Origin: Dictyostelium firmibasis
Lineage: Eukaryota > Evosea > Eumycetozoa > Dictyosteliales > Dictyosteliaceae
Length of the DNA stretch: 64,000 bases
Assembly (NCBI GenBank): GCA_036169595.1
Contig: CM069765.1
Location: forward strand, 8,985,001 to 9,049,000
Direction of reading: 5' to 3'
In this document: in pieces, positions 25,735 to 38,020 of the stretch
How positions within the stretch are numbered: position 1 is the first letter of the stretch
Layout: the number at the start of each line of letters is the position of its first letter
Position numbers and translations under genes: made by a program
The notes under the pieces: model-generated
What the model saw: only the letters and a program-made list of their open reading frames with translations
Told to the model about the DNA's origin: nothing
The model's database searches: none

Positions 25735-25806
25735 AAACAAAGGTATGTTTTGTGTGTTTGTGAATATAAAACTGAATTGTTTTTATTTTATTTTGAGTTT
25801 TTATAA
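25735..25806 (-). repeat. End repeat of the Skipper-like fossil (5' side)
   Basis: Partner of the repeat at 20836-20907. Just inside it, the GC-rich palindrome CCGGCCGG at 25681 stands out. Beyond it, 25807-25975 is moderately GC-rich unique DNA that may belong to the same LTR. Confidence 0.7.
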
Positions 25807-25988
25807 TTTTCGTAATTTTCGAAACGCGAGAATATAATTGCGGAGTTCGTATCTTAGTAAAGGAGTTCGAGTTCTGGAGCAAGCAGGCTCGGCTGGTTGA
25901 TCAGAATTCGAATATTTTGGCGGCTTTCAGATTTAAATTTTGTAAATTTTTAATTAACGTTGAAAATGAACCACTAATAATAACAATA

Positions 25989-26020
<32 letters not shown>

Positions 26021-26021
26021 T

Positions 26022-26250
26022 TATGATACCAAATCACTTCCTAATAATGTGATGGTAGACTTTTTCATATAAAATTAAAATTCATAGGAGAAAAATAACA
26101 ATCACTAAAAAAAAAAACCCAAAAAATAAACTTTATTATTGTTAAGACTAAGGTCATACAATAATCATTAATATTAAAAAAAAAAAAAAAAACTAGCATC
26201 ACTAGAATATATCAAATTATCAGCAGCCAAAGACCCAGAAACTTTCTTTT
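26022..26250 (+). mobile_element. TRE-type LINE 3' end debris
   Basis: CCTAATAATGTGATGGTAGA and the following bases match the end of ORF2, and AATAAACTTTATTATTGTTA matches the 3' UTR of the element at 5.1 kb, here on the plus strand. An A run then leads into a second scrap (ACTAGCATCACTAGAATATA) that matches ORF2 just upstream of its end. Two stacked 3' ends, both inert. Confidence 0.85.
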
Positions 26251-26301
26251 TTTTTCAAAATATTAAATTTTATCTCTTTTTATTTATTATTTGGATTAAT
26301 A

Positions 26302-31055
<4,754 letters not shown>

Positions 31056-31087
31056 TGTGGTCTTTTTGTAAAAAAATAAAAATAAAA

Positions 31088-31119
<32 letters not shown>

Positions 31120-31228
31120 TTTGTGCAAAAATAAAAAAAAAACAAAACGAAAATTAATTAATTTTTATTTGAGTAAAAAAGTGGATTTATGATGTAAAAA
31201 AAGTTTTATATTATTATAATTATTATTA

Positions 31229-31917
31229 TTATTTTTTATTTTTTTCAAATAAAAAAGGAAGATTAATTGAAAATAAACCAGAAGTTACAATTGCAGCAGT
31301 TTCCATACGAAGGATAGTATTTCCTAATTTTGAAATATATAAATTACTATCATTTCTTTTATCGATCGTTTGTTGTAATTGACTGATTTCATTTTTTGTA
31401 AAACCTCCTTCAGGTCCAATTAAAAGTAGCGTATCTCTAACACTTTTACTACTTTTATTTTCTTTTTCTTTTTCTTTTTCTTCTTTTTCAATTTCATTAA
31501 AAATTAATGGTAATGGTTTACCATTTGGATCAAATAAAAATATATGAGAATATTTTGATTGTTTAATTGTATCTATATTAAATTTATCTTTTAAGAACTG
31601 TTTATATGGTTGTGGTGGTATTATATTCATTAGGTGATTGTTTTTAGATTGTTTTGATGATTCAATGATAATACGTTCAAATCTATCTAATTTGTTTGGT
31701 GTTAATGAACCTGATGATGGTGATGATTTTGAGTGTTCACTCTCTAAAAGGAATAAATTTTTAATACCAATTTCAGTTAATTTCTCTATCATCCATTCAG
31801 CTCTTTGTAATTTTGGTAGTGATGTTGCTATATCAATATTGGTAATGATTTTCATTTCATTGTTATAATTATTACTACCACTTTCATCAGCTATTAAAGT
31901 ATTATTATCATTATTAC

Positions 31918-31973
<56 letters not shown>

Positions 31974-32179
31974 GTATAATCTTCTAATTTAATTTTTGTT
32001 TCATTTTTACCAATTTCAATAATTTTAGCTTGACAGCTTTGCCCATTTGAATCAAATACTTCAATTACATTACCAACCTTTAATCTTAAACTTTTTTTTA
32101 AATGGCTGTGTTGTTGACCACTCAATGAAAGTGATACTCCTTTAACAAATGGTATATTATTTATAAAAAACCTTCTCAT
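31229..32179 (-). CDS. RsmE-type rRNA (uridine-N3-) methyltransferase
   Basis: 316 residues from the ATG at 32179 (MRRFFIN), which matches the usual RsmE start; the seven codons upstream begin with TTG and are not used. The N-terminal PUA-like part (HLKKSLRLKVGNVIEVFD) is interrupted by a poly-Asn insert. The SPOUT part follows: LPKLQRAEWMIEKLTEIGI, a Lys/Glu insert, then LLIGPEGGFTKNEI and LGNTILRMETAAI, the two SAM-binding knot motifs of the family. Bacterial RsmE methylates U1498 of 16S rRNA. A nuclear copy in an amoeba probably acts on mitochondrial rRNA, though I see no clear targeting peptide. Lies 173 bases from the preceding gene's start, same strand. Confidence 0.9.
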
Positions 32180-32206
32180 TCCCAAAAGTTTTTTTTTCAA
32201 AATTTG

Positions 32207-32244
<38 letters not shown>

Positions 32245-32539
32245 ATAAAAAAATTGCAAATATTTTTTAAAATAAGTAAATAAAAAAACCAAAAAAATTT
32301 AAAAAAAAAATAACAGTTATAATGAATGTTCATTTTTATTATATGGATAATGAACTGTTGCATGTTCATTGTTGGAGGGAATTAATTGTGGATTGTTTTG
32401 TTTGTTTTCATCCATATTATTTCGTAAATAATTGCAATTGTATTTCCTATAAAAGGGATTTTTAACCTTTGAGAAATCTTTGATTCTATACAACACTTGG
32501 AATTTTTTTTAAATTTTATTTTATTATAATTGCTTTTTT
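32180..32539. other. Spacer upstream of the RsmE-type gene
   Basis: About 360 bases: a long A run at 32210-32241, then AT-rich unique sequence. It should hold the RsmE-type promoter. Nothing else recognised. Confidence 0.5.
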
Positions 32540-32612
32540 AACCTCATCCAATTGGATATGTTCGAATCATGTTTTTATTTATTAATTTTTTATGACCAAG
32601 GCCATGGAAGCT

Positions 32613-32618
<6 letters not shown>
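32540..32618 (-). repeat. Tail-A copy of the tRNA-headed short repeat, internally deleted
   Basis: Contains ACCTCATCCAATTGGATATG, then TTCGAATCATG and TATGACCAAGGCCATGGAAG: the tail joined to a shortened head. Followed by a T run of 32. Confidence 0.7.
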
Positions 32619-32651
<33 letters not shown>

Positions 32652-32687
32652 TGGATATTACAGTTTATGCTGTTTCTCCTCGGGTCA

Positions 32688-32728
32688 TGGAGGTTGTGTT
32701 ATTCAGTGTGAAACCACCATAATTCCAA
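32688..32728 (-). repeat. Head fragment of the tRNA-headed short repeat
   Basis: GTCATGGAGGTTGTGTTATT followed by CAGTGTGAAACCACCAT is the reverse complement of the first half of the head in the copy at 34647. Confidence 0.65.
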
Positions 32729-32737
32729 AATTTTTTT

Positions 32738-32877
32738 TTAATAACCTCATCCAATTGGATGTGTTCGAATCTAGTTTTTATTTATTAATTATTTTAATTT
32801 AAATTTTTTTTTTCTGTGACCACGTTAATTCGTGGTATGACCAAGACTTGAACCAAGGCCATGGAGGCTGTGTTATT
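32738..32877 (-). repeat. Tail-A copy of the tRNA-headed short repeat
   Basis: Carries, inverted, the tail (CCTCATCCAATTGGATGTGT, TCGAATCTAG), the hairpin (GACCACGTTAATTCGTGGTA) and the B-box half of the head. It matches 34660-34810 closely. The A-box end is missing; it ends ~44 bases before tRNA-Thr. Confidence 0.8.
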
Positions 32878-32920
32878 ATAATTCCAAAAATTAGCTAAAA
32901 AAAAAAAAAATCAAAAAATT

Positions 32921-32992
32921 GGCTCCTTAGCATAGTGGTATTGCGCTTCCCTAGTAAGGAAGAGGTCATGAGTTCGATCCTCATAGGAGCCT
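32921..32992 (+). tRNA. tRNA-Thr (anticodon AGU)
   Basis: Acceptor GGCTCCT/AGGAGCC, D-arm GCATAGTGGTATTGC, anticodon stem CTTCC/GGAAG with loop CTAGTAA (AGT), variable AGGTC and T-arm ATGAG-TTCGATC-CTCAT. All stems are perfect. A T run directly after the 3' end is a pol III terminator. No intron. Confidence 0.95.
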
Positions 32993-33016
32993 TTTTTAAA
33001 GAAAAGACAACAGGTC

Positions 33017-33030
33017 GAGTGTTCGACTCT
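33017..33030 (+). promoter_or_regulatory. External B-box downstream of tRNA-Thr
   Basis: GAGTGTTCGACTCT lies 25 bases beyond the tRNA 3' end. Confidence 0.6.
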
Positions 33031-33153
33031 TGGATGGGAGGATATTTACATTGGAAAATTTACTGATAATTGAATATTCTCAAATTTACCTGGTTGTAGG
33101 GGTCCTTTGATAACACCTTAAAAAAAAAAAAAACATATAAAATAAAAAAAAAC

Positions 33154-33336
33154 TTAGTAATTTTTAATAACTCTAGAATTTTTCGCAATCACAAAATTTG
33201 TGCATGGATTAATTCTTACTTCGAATGAATAATTCTCCTCAAACCAAATTTTTGTTTTTTGAGGGTTGATTTCTGTTTTTATATTTATCAAGTGGTGAAA
33301 TAAATACATATTACCCTCAAAATTCAATCCCCCCAT
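33154..33336 (-). other. Short open frame, possibly coding debris
   Basis: A 60-residue frame starting with a true ATG (MGGLNFEGN) with a non-simple, coding-like composition (WFEENYSFEVRINPCTNFVI). It sits between the tRNA-Thr external B-box and a LINE fragment, so a mobile-element scrap is the likely origin. Family not recognised. Confidence 0.35.
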
Positions 33337-33356
33337 TTAAAAAAAACTTAATTAAT

Positions 33357-33626
33357 TTATGGTGACAAAGCGCTTCAAGATACCAGTTTGGATTTTGAAC
33401 TGTTAACAAACAAATGGCACAAACTAGCATCACTAGAATATATCAAATATAACAAACTATCAGTAGCGAAAGATCCCGAAATCTTTTGCCATTATAATTC
33501 ATACTACAGTGAAATAAAAAAATCAAAAACAGAATAGCAATCAAATATCGAATACTTAGAAAATCACTTCCTAATGTGATGGTAGACTTTTTCATATAAA
33601 ATTAAAATTTCATAGGAGAAAAAAAT
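33357..33626 (+). pseudogene. TRE-type LINE ORF2 3' fragment downstream of tRNA-Thr
   Basis: Translates to LQDTSLDFELLTNKWHKLAS and onward, matching the ORF2 end of the element at 5.3 kb (LQDTNLDFEMLTNKWHQLAS) at roughly 75% over the readable part. It includes the ORF2 end and 3' sequence CTAATGTGATGGTAGACTTT. The frame is shifted more than once. It lies ~365 bases downstream of tRNA-Thr on the same strand, the side used by TRE3-type elements. The divergence from the copy at 5 kb implies a different subfamily or an older insertion. Confidence 0.85.
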
Positions 33627-33628
33627 AA

Positions 33629-34081
33629 TTTTTTAATATTGGGATTGGATTTTTTTTTTTTTTTTAAAAAACCATGGTTGAGAAAGTTAATTTTTGTATA
33701 TTATTATATTGATATGGTTTAATAGCAAGAGAGAGTATTATTATATTGATATGGTTTAATAGCAAGAGAGAGTATATTGGGGTTGATTGGAATTTATTTG
33801 CAATGTGTTTGAGGTGTTTCGCGGTAAGTAGAAGTGTGTTTTATTATTTTTTATATTCTAGTATTATGGTTTAAATAAATATTCACATATTTTGATATAT
33901 ACTTGGTGCAAAATGAGGGCAAAGAGGGTTGAAGTAGGCTTCAGGTCGATCTTGGTCGTAGTTTATATCTTTTTTTAGACTTTGTGAATTGGTGGTGTCA
34001 GAATCGAGCTTTTTTTCAGGTTGAGAATGTTTTAATGACCATGTTAATTCTATGACCAAGGCTGTTATTCAGCGCGGAACC

Positions 34082-34085
<4 letters not shown>
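33629..34085 (-). repeat. Older, longer tail-B copy of the tRNA-headed short repeat
   Basis: Read on the minus strand from 34085: GGTTCCGCGCTGAATAACAG (head), a decayed hairpin region (ATGACCATGTTAATTCTATG on the plus strand), AACCTGAAAAAAAGCTCGAT (tail B), ~300 bases not present in the dimeric copies, then CCATGG, an A run and TCCAATCCCAATATTAAAAA. The same final phrase ends the dimeric copies. This may be the longer parent form from which the shorter ones derive. Confidence 0.6.
33699..33772. repeat. Exact 37-bp tandem duplication
   Basis: Bases 33699-33735 are repeated exactly at 33736-33772 (unit includes GGTTTAATAGCAAGAGAGAG). Probably a replication-slippage or repair product. Confidence 0.9.
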
Positions 34086-34123
<38 letters not shown>

Positions 34124-34444
34124 TATTGGGATTAGAATTTCTAATCACCATGTTTTTTTTTTTTTTTTTTTTTTTTGTTGTTGTTTTTTTTGGAAGTCGA
34201 GCTTTTTTCCGGTTGATTATGAGGTGTGTTATTTATGACCACGTTACTTCGTGGTCTGACCTAAGGCTCGAACCAAGGCCACGGAGACTGTGTGATTCAG
34301 CGCAGAACCACTACGTATAGCCTCCAATAATGAGGGTTTAATTATGACCACGTTACTTCGTGGTATGACCAAGACTCGATCCCAAGGTCTTGACCACGGA
34401 GGCTTGTGATTCAGCGTGGAACCACTACGCTAAGCCCCCCGGTT
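34086..34444 (-). mobile_element. Dimeric tRNA-headed short repeat (candidate SINE), copy 2, with target duplication
   Basis: Nearly identical, in opposite orientation, to 20468-20820: two tRNA-like units, hairpins ending CGTGGT, tail B, an A-rich stretch and final AATAATATTAAAA with poly(A). Only a handful of base differences are visible outside the A runs. The 11 bases CGGAACCTATA occur on both sides (34075-34085 and 34445-34455), as expected of a target-site duplication made by LINE-type machinery. It lies inside an older copy of the same repeat family, 73 bases downstream of tRNA-Leu(AAG). Confidence 0.8.
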
Positions 34445-34472
34445 CGGAACCTATAATTATGGTAAATTCTTT

Positions 34473-34486
34473 GGGGTTCGAACCCT
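34473..34486 (-). promoter_or_regulatory. External B-box downstream of tRNA-Leu(AAG)
   Basis: On the minus strand AGGGTTCGAACCCC, 31 bases beyond the tRNA 3' end, preceded by a CCTCT-TATA-GAGG hairpin like a class II variable arm. It looks like a copy of the 3' half of a Leu tRNA. Confidence 0.7.
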
Positions 34487-34516
34487 TGTCCTCTATAAGA
34501 GGGGTCATAAAATTAT

Positions 34517-34598
34517 TGTAAGCTAAGGGATTCGAACCCTTGTATCAATGATATTGCAGCCTTAATGCAACCCCTTAGACCAGCTCGGGCAAGCTTAC
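34517..34598 (-). tRNA. tRNA-Leu (anticodon AAG)
   Basis: From 34598: acceptor GTAAGCT/AGCTTAC, D-stem CCC/GGG, anticodon stem TTGCA/TGCAA with loop TTAAGGC (AAG), a long variable arm TATCATTGATA, T-arm AAGGG-TTCGAAT-CCCTT and discriminator A. All stems pair. No intron. Confidence 0.93.
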
Positions 34599-34646
34599 TT
34601 TAATGATATTTTTTCAAAAAATATTCGAATAGATGCAAAATGAGTG

Positions 34647-34862
34647 GGGGGGCTTAGCATAGTGGTTTCACACTGAATAACACAGCCTCCATGGCCTTGG
34701 TTCAAGTCTTGGTCATACCACGAATTAACGTGGTCACAGAAAAAAATTTTAAATTAAAATAATAAATAAATAAAAACTAGATTCGAACACATCCAATTGG
34801 ATGAGGTTATTAAAAAAAAAAAAAAACATCCAATTGAATGAGGTTATTAAAAAAAAAAAAAA
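34647..34862 (+). repeat. Tail-A copy of the tRNA-headed short repeat, most complete
   Basis: GGCTTAGCATAGTGG (A-box at 34655-34665) and GGTTCAAGTC (B-box at ~34699) are followed by the hairpin ACCACG-AATTAA-CGTGGT. Then comes an AT-rich body with CTAGATTCGAACACATCCAA and TTGGATGAGGTTATTA and an A run; the last ~25 bases of the tail are repeated once more before a second A run. It points away from tRNA-Leu(AAG), whose 5' end is ~50 bases away. Confidence 0.75.
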
Positions 34863-34889
34863 TTGTAAATTTTTACAAAATGAACAATC

Positions 34890-35036
34890 TATTAGTAAAA
34901 AATCATGAGAATACCGAAATTTCCATCCCCATTATCAACTAAAAATCAAAAGGTTCAACTAAAACTGGAACTCAAAACTACACTTCATCAAATTACCCAA
35001 GCACTTAATACAATACACATCACTAAACAACCTCTA

Positions 35037-35050
<14 letters not shown>
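34890..35050 (+). other. C-rich, T-poor segment, possible LINE ORF scrap
   Basis: An open frame (MRIPKFPSPLSTKNQKVQLK and onward) with the C-rich, T-poor sense strand typical of TRE ORFs, ending in a long A run. Too short to place. Confidence 0.3.
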
Positions 35051-35073
<23 letters not shown>

Positions 35074-35110
35074 GTAAATTTTACCATCCTATAAATTAAA
35101 ACCAATAAAT

Positions 35111-35142
35111 ATGATTCCAACATATCATATTGGATGATGTTT
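35111..35142 (-). repeat. Diverged tail-A scrap
   Basis: ATGATTCCAACATATCATAT then TGGATGATGTT is a diverged, inverted match to the tail-A phrase at 32541-32570. Confidence 0.4.
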
Positions 35143-35284
35143 ATAAAAATTAGGTTAAAAATATGATTTAAAATGGCGAAAAAAGAATGTAAGATAATAT
35201 TTCAAATAGAAACTTAGAGTAATATTTATTCACAAAAAAAAAAAGATTGTGATTTTGAAATTTTTAGATTTTGTTAATTATTTT

Positions 35285-37348
35285 TTATTTTAATAAAAAT
35301 AAAATAAAACAAATTAATATTAAATAAATGTTTTGTGAATAAATATTACTATATTTTCCATTAATTTCAGAGCCCTCTTTATCATAGCTGGACTCACTTG
35401 GATGACCCCCTTTGCTATTACTATTCCCAGTGGAATTTGTTGAACTTTCGCTACTTTTTTCTTCACTATTGCTACTACCTTCACTATTGCTACTACTTTC
35501 ATTATTACTTCCACTATTACTTCCACTATTACTATTACTATTACTATTACTATTACTATTACTATTACTATTACTATTACTATTACTATTACTGTTACTA
35601 TTACTATTATTATTACTATTACTACTACTATTACTATTACTATTACTATTACTATTACTATTACTATTACTATTACTATTACTATTACTATTACTATTAC
35701 TATTACTATTACTATTACTATTACTATTACTATTACTATTACTATTACTACTACTATTACTATTACTATTACTATTACTATTACTATTACTACTGTCACC
35801 ACCACTGCTACTACTATTTGTAGAACTGGTTTCATTACTCTCGATAATAAAGCTTACTGTGCATAAATTGCATGTTCCTTTTATATTGGATTCTGATAAT
35901 TGTGGGAATTGTTGTTGTTGTTTATTAATTATTATTATAATTGAAGAATTATATATATTTGAAAAAAATGAATTTGAGTGTGTGAATAATGAAATACTTG
36001 AACTGTCAACATTGATACTAATGGGGGATTTCTCGGCTCTAATTGATTGTGAAAAAGTACTTTGAGTACTAGTGAATGGTATTATATTAAAATTTGAAAA
36101 ATTAACATAACTCATATTAATGAATAAAATTAAAGGTTTTATTGGATCTACAATATTATTTGATTCAAATGTAATATTTGAAAAAGATACACCACAATAT
36201 TTTTTTTCATAATCACCATCGAGGCCAATTTTACCAAAGAATGTAAAAAGATATGTACTGTAGGTAATTCCTGGATTCTTTGTACTGTATAGAATGGTAT
36301 TATTATTGAAAAAAAAGTTTTTCAATTGATGGTTACTATTTAGTTGTGTTGGATTAAAACCTGCAATTATTGAATAAACTTGACAATTATTAAATATTAA
36401 ATAATCATAAATTGCTTGACTATCATAAAGATTAATGATTGCAATATTCTCTCCCATAATTAAATTATTGAAAAGTGTATTTCTAATAGTTGCATCACCA
36501 TAATTTGAAACTATTAATGGATAAGTGTTTAAGAAATTATCAAATGTACAATTATCGATAAAAAGTTGGTTGTACCAATTCAATATCATTGGAGTTTGTT
36601 GAGTTTTACTGTTAGTTGAATTTAAAAATTTACAATCTTTTAATATGATTTTTAGAGGTGTCTTTACTTTTGTTGATGAACCAAATTGAATAAAAAAATT
36701 TGAATTAATTGTTTTTATTGATGATAATTCAATAATTGGTGATGATGACTTTTCAATGGTTTGATTAATATTACGAATATATAAACATCTAGAATTAATA
36801 AAATTTTGAAAAACAATATTCTTTAATTTAATTCTCGGTGTTGTTAAATCACAAAAATCATCACCATTTGTAAATATTTGATATTCAAATAGTGGATATC
36901 CAGAATTTTTATTATCAAAAGTTAAAATTGCATCTGGTTCATTATAGACTCTAATATCAAAAAAACAAAATGATGATGGTATAACTCCAAATCCTGATGA
37001 AATAAAAATAACTGATGTTCTCCAATCTAAATTTTTAAAAAAAACAATTAATGATGTATTTCTGTATGGATTTGATATGTTTTTGTCAATAAATTGTTTT
37101 GCTCTTTTACCAACATCTGACGTTCCTTTACATGGTGGATAGGTCACATTATTATTTTGATAAAATTCACCATTTATTTCGATAACATCAATTGAACCAC
37201 CACATTCACTATTTACAAAGTTTTGAGTTGAAGTATAATCAATAATAATATTAATTTCTAACGAATTTGTTGTTTTTGTATTTAAACTTAACAAATAAAA
37301 AATAAATAATAAAATTATATTTATATAAAATTTTAAAATTAATTTCAT
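35285..37348 (-). CDS. Surface protein with Ser-Asn stalk and probable GPI anchor, copy 1
   Basis: A single exon of 687 residues. The hydrophobic N-terminus (about 6-30) is a signal peptide. Residues ~33-110 contain conserved Cys (NSECGG, YPPCKG, then FCFFDIRVYNEP). Residues ~150-400 form a ladder of short Ile/Asn/Phe-rich strands (LKNIVFQNFINSRCLYIRNI, LKIILKDCKFLNSTN) that suggests a parallel beta-helix of the pectin-lyase-like kind. A CxxC (CNLC) follows, then a ~90-residue Ser-Asn dipeptide stalk and a C-terminal hydrophobic tail after a small-residue region, as in GPI-anchored Dictyostelium proteins. Closely related to the next gene upstream. Probably displayed outside the cell; ligand or role unknown. 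Confidence 0.85.
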   Translation of the reverse strand: MKLILKFYINIILLFIFYLLSLNTKTTNSLEINIIIDYTSTQNFVNSECGGSIDVIEINGEFYQNNNVTYPPCKGTSDVGKRAKQFIDKNISNPYRNTSLIVFFKNLDWRTSVIFISSGFGVIPSSFCFFDIRVYNEPDAILTFDNKNSGYPLFEYQIFTNGDDFCDLTTPRIKLKNIVFQNFINSRCLYIRNINQTIEKSSSPIIELSSIKTINSNFFIQFGSSTKVKTPLKIILKDCKFLNSTNSKTQQTPMILNWYNQLFIDNCTFDNFLNTYPLIVSNYGDATIRNTLFNNLIMGENIAIINLYDSQAIYDYLIFNNCQVYSIIAGFNPTQLNSNHQLKNFFFNNNTILYSTKNPGITYSTYLFTFFGKIGLDGDYEKKYCGVSFSNITFESNNIVDPIKPLILFINMSYVNFSNFNIIPFTSTQSTFSQSIRAEKSPISINVDSSSISLFTHSNSFFSNIYNSSIIIIINKQQQQFPQLSESNIKGTCNLCTVSFIIESNETSSTNSSSSGGDSSNSNSNSNSNSNSSSNSNSNSNSNSNSNSNSNSNSNSNSNSNSNSNSNSNSNSNSSSNSNNNSNSNSNSNSNSNSNSNSNSNSNSNSNSGSNSGSNNESSSNSEGSSNSEEKSSESSTNSTGNSNSKGGHPSESSYDKEGSEINGKYSNIYSQNIYLILICFILFLLK

Positions 37349-38020
37349 TTTTTCAAAAATTAAAATAAAAAAAAAAAATTTTAAAAACTAATTTTTATTA
37401 TGAAAAATAAAAAAATTAAAATAAAAATTAATATTTAATAATTAATAGATTTCAAAAATAGGATTATAGAAAAAAAAAAAATTGGGGGTTGTAATTTTGG
37501 GTATTGCCCTAGTTTTTCAAAAAAAAAAAAAAAAAAAAGAAAAAAATTTCTTTTTATTGGAAGAAATAAGTTTTTTTTAAGATTTTTTATTTTAGATTTT
37601 TTTGAAAAAAAAAAAAATTTGTAAAAAGGGAAAAAAAAATAAAAAATAAAAATGACAATTGATTTCAAATAATCAGCAAACCAAAATAAATTTTATACTG
37701 CGTACTGTTTTGACTATTTACATCACTAAATAAATTTAAGAAACAGTTTCTTCAACTGAGAATTTATTAAGTGAAAAAAAAAAAAAAAAAAAAATCTAAT
37801 TGTTTATTTATCCTTTTCTAAAAATCTCCAATCATTAATGATCTTTTGTGTAAATATCATTCAAATTCAAAAATTTTACTGATAAGGTTTTCTATAGAAA
37901 TGTCTGAATTTATTCGAATTATTAATTTTATGATTGAAAAATAATTTGTAACCCAGAGCCACAAGAATGGTATAAATACCAAAAAAAAAAAGTATAATAT
38001 TTAAACCAAAATATTTAAAT
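37349..38020. other. Spacer between the two surface-protein genes
   Basis: About 670 AT-rich bases with the copy 1 promoter and the copy 2 3' flank. A 77-residue minus frame full of Phe and Lys is homopolymer noise. Confidence 0.5.

Larger units (their letters stand above)
20836..25806 (-). mobile_element. Skipper-like Ty3/gypsy (chromovirus) LTR element, fossil
   Basis: A decayed LTR retrotransposon of about 5 kb on the minus strand, between 72-base direct repeats. In element order it shows a protease-like region (about 23.6-25.6 kb, itself repeated), reverse transcriptase/RNase H pieces (about 21.9-22.8 kb), integrase pieces (about 21.3-21.8 kb) and a chromodomain (about 21.05-21.3 kb; WVPLYFL is recognisable). 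The order, the chromodomain and the species point to the Skipper group. Broken by many changes (at least ten) and incapable of movement. The coding part looks old, although the short end repeats are still ~97% alike. It sits ~450 bases downstream of tRNA-Ser copy 2, as reported for Skipper-2-type elements. Confidence 0.8.

Noticed and set aside
32157-32369. N-terminal extension of the RsmE-type gene
   Set aside because: It is in another frame and rich in Phe from A/T runs; the family start MRRFF at 32179 is a better fit.
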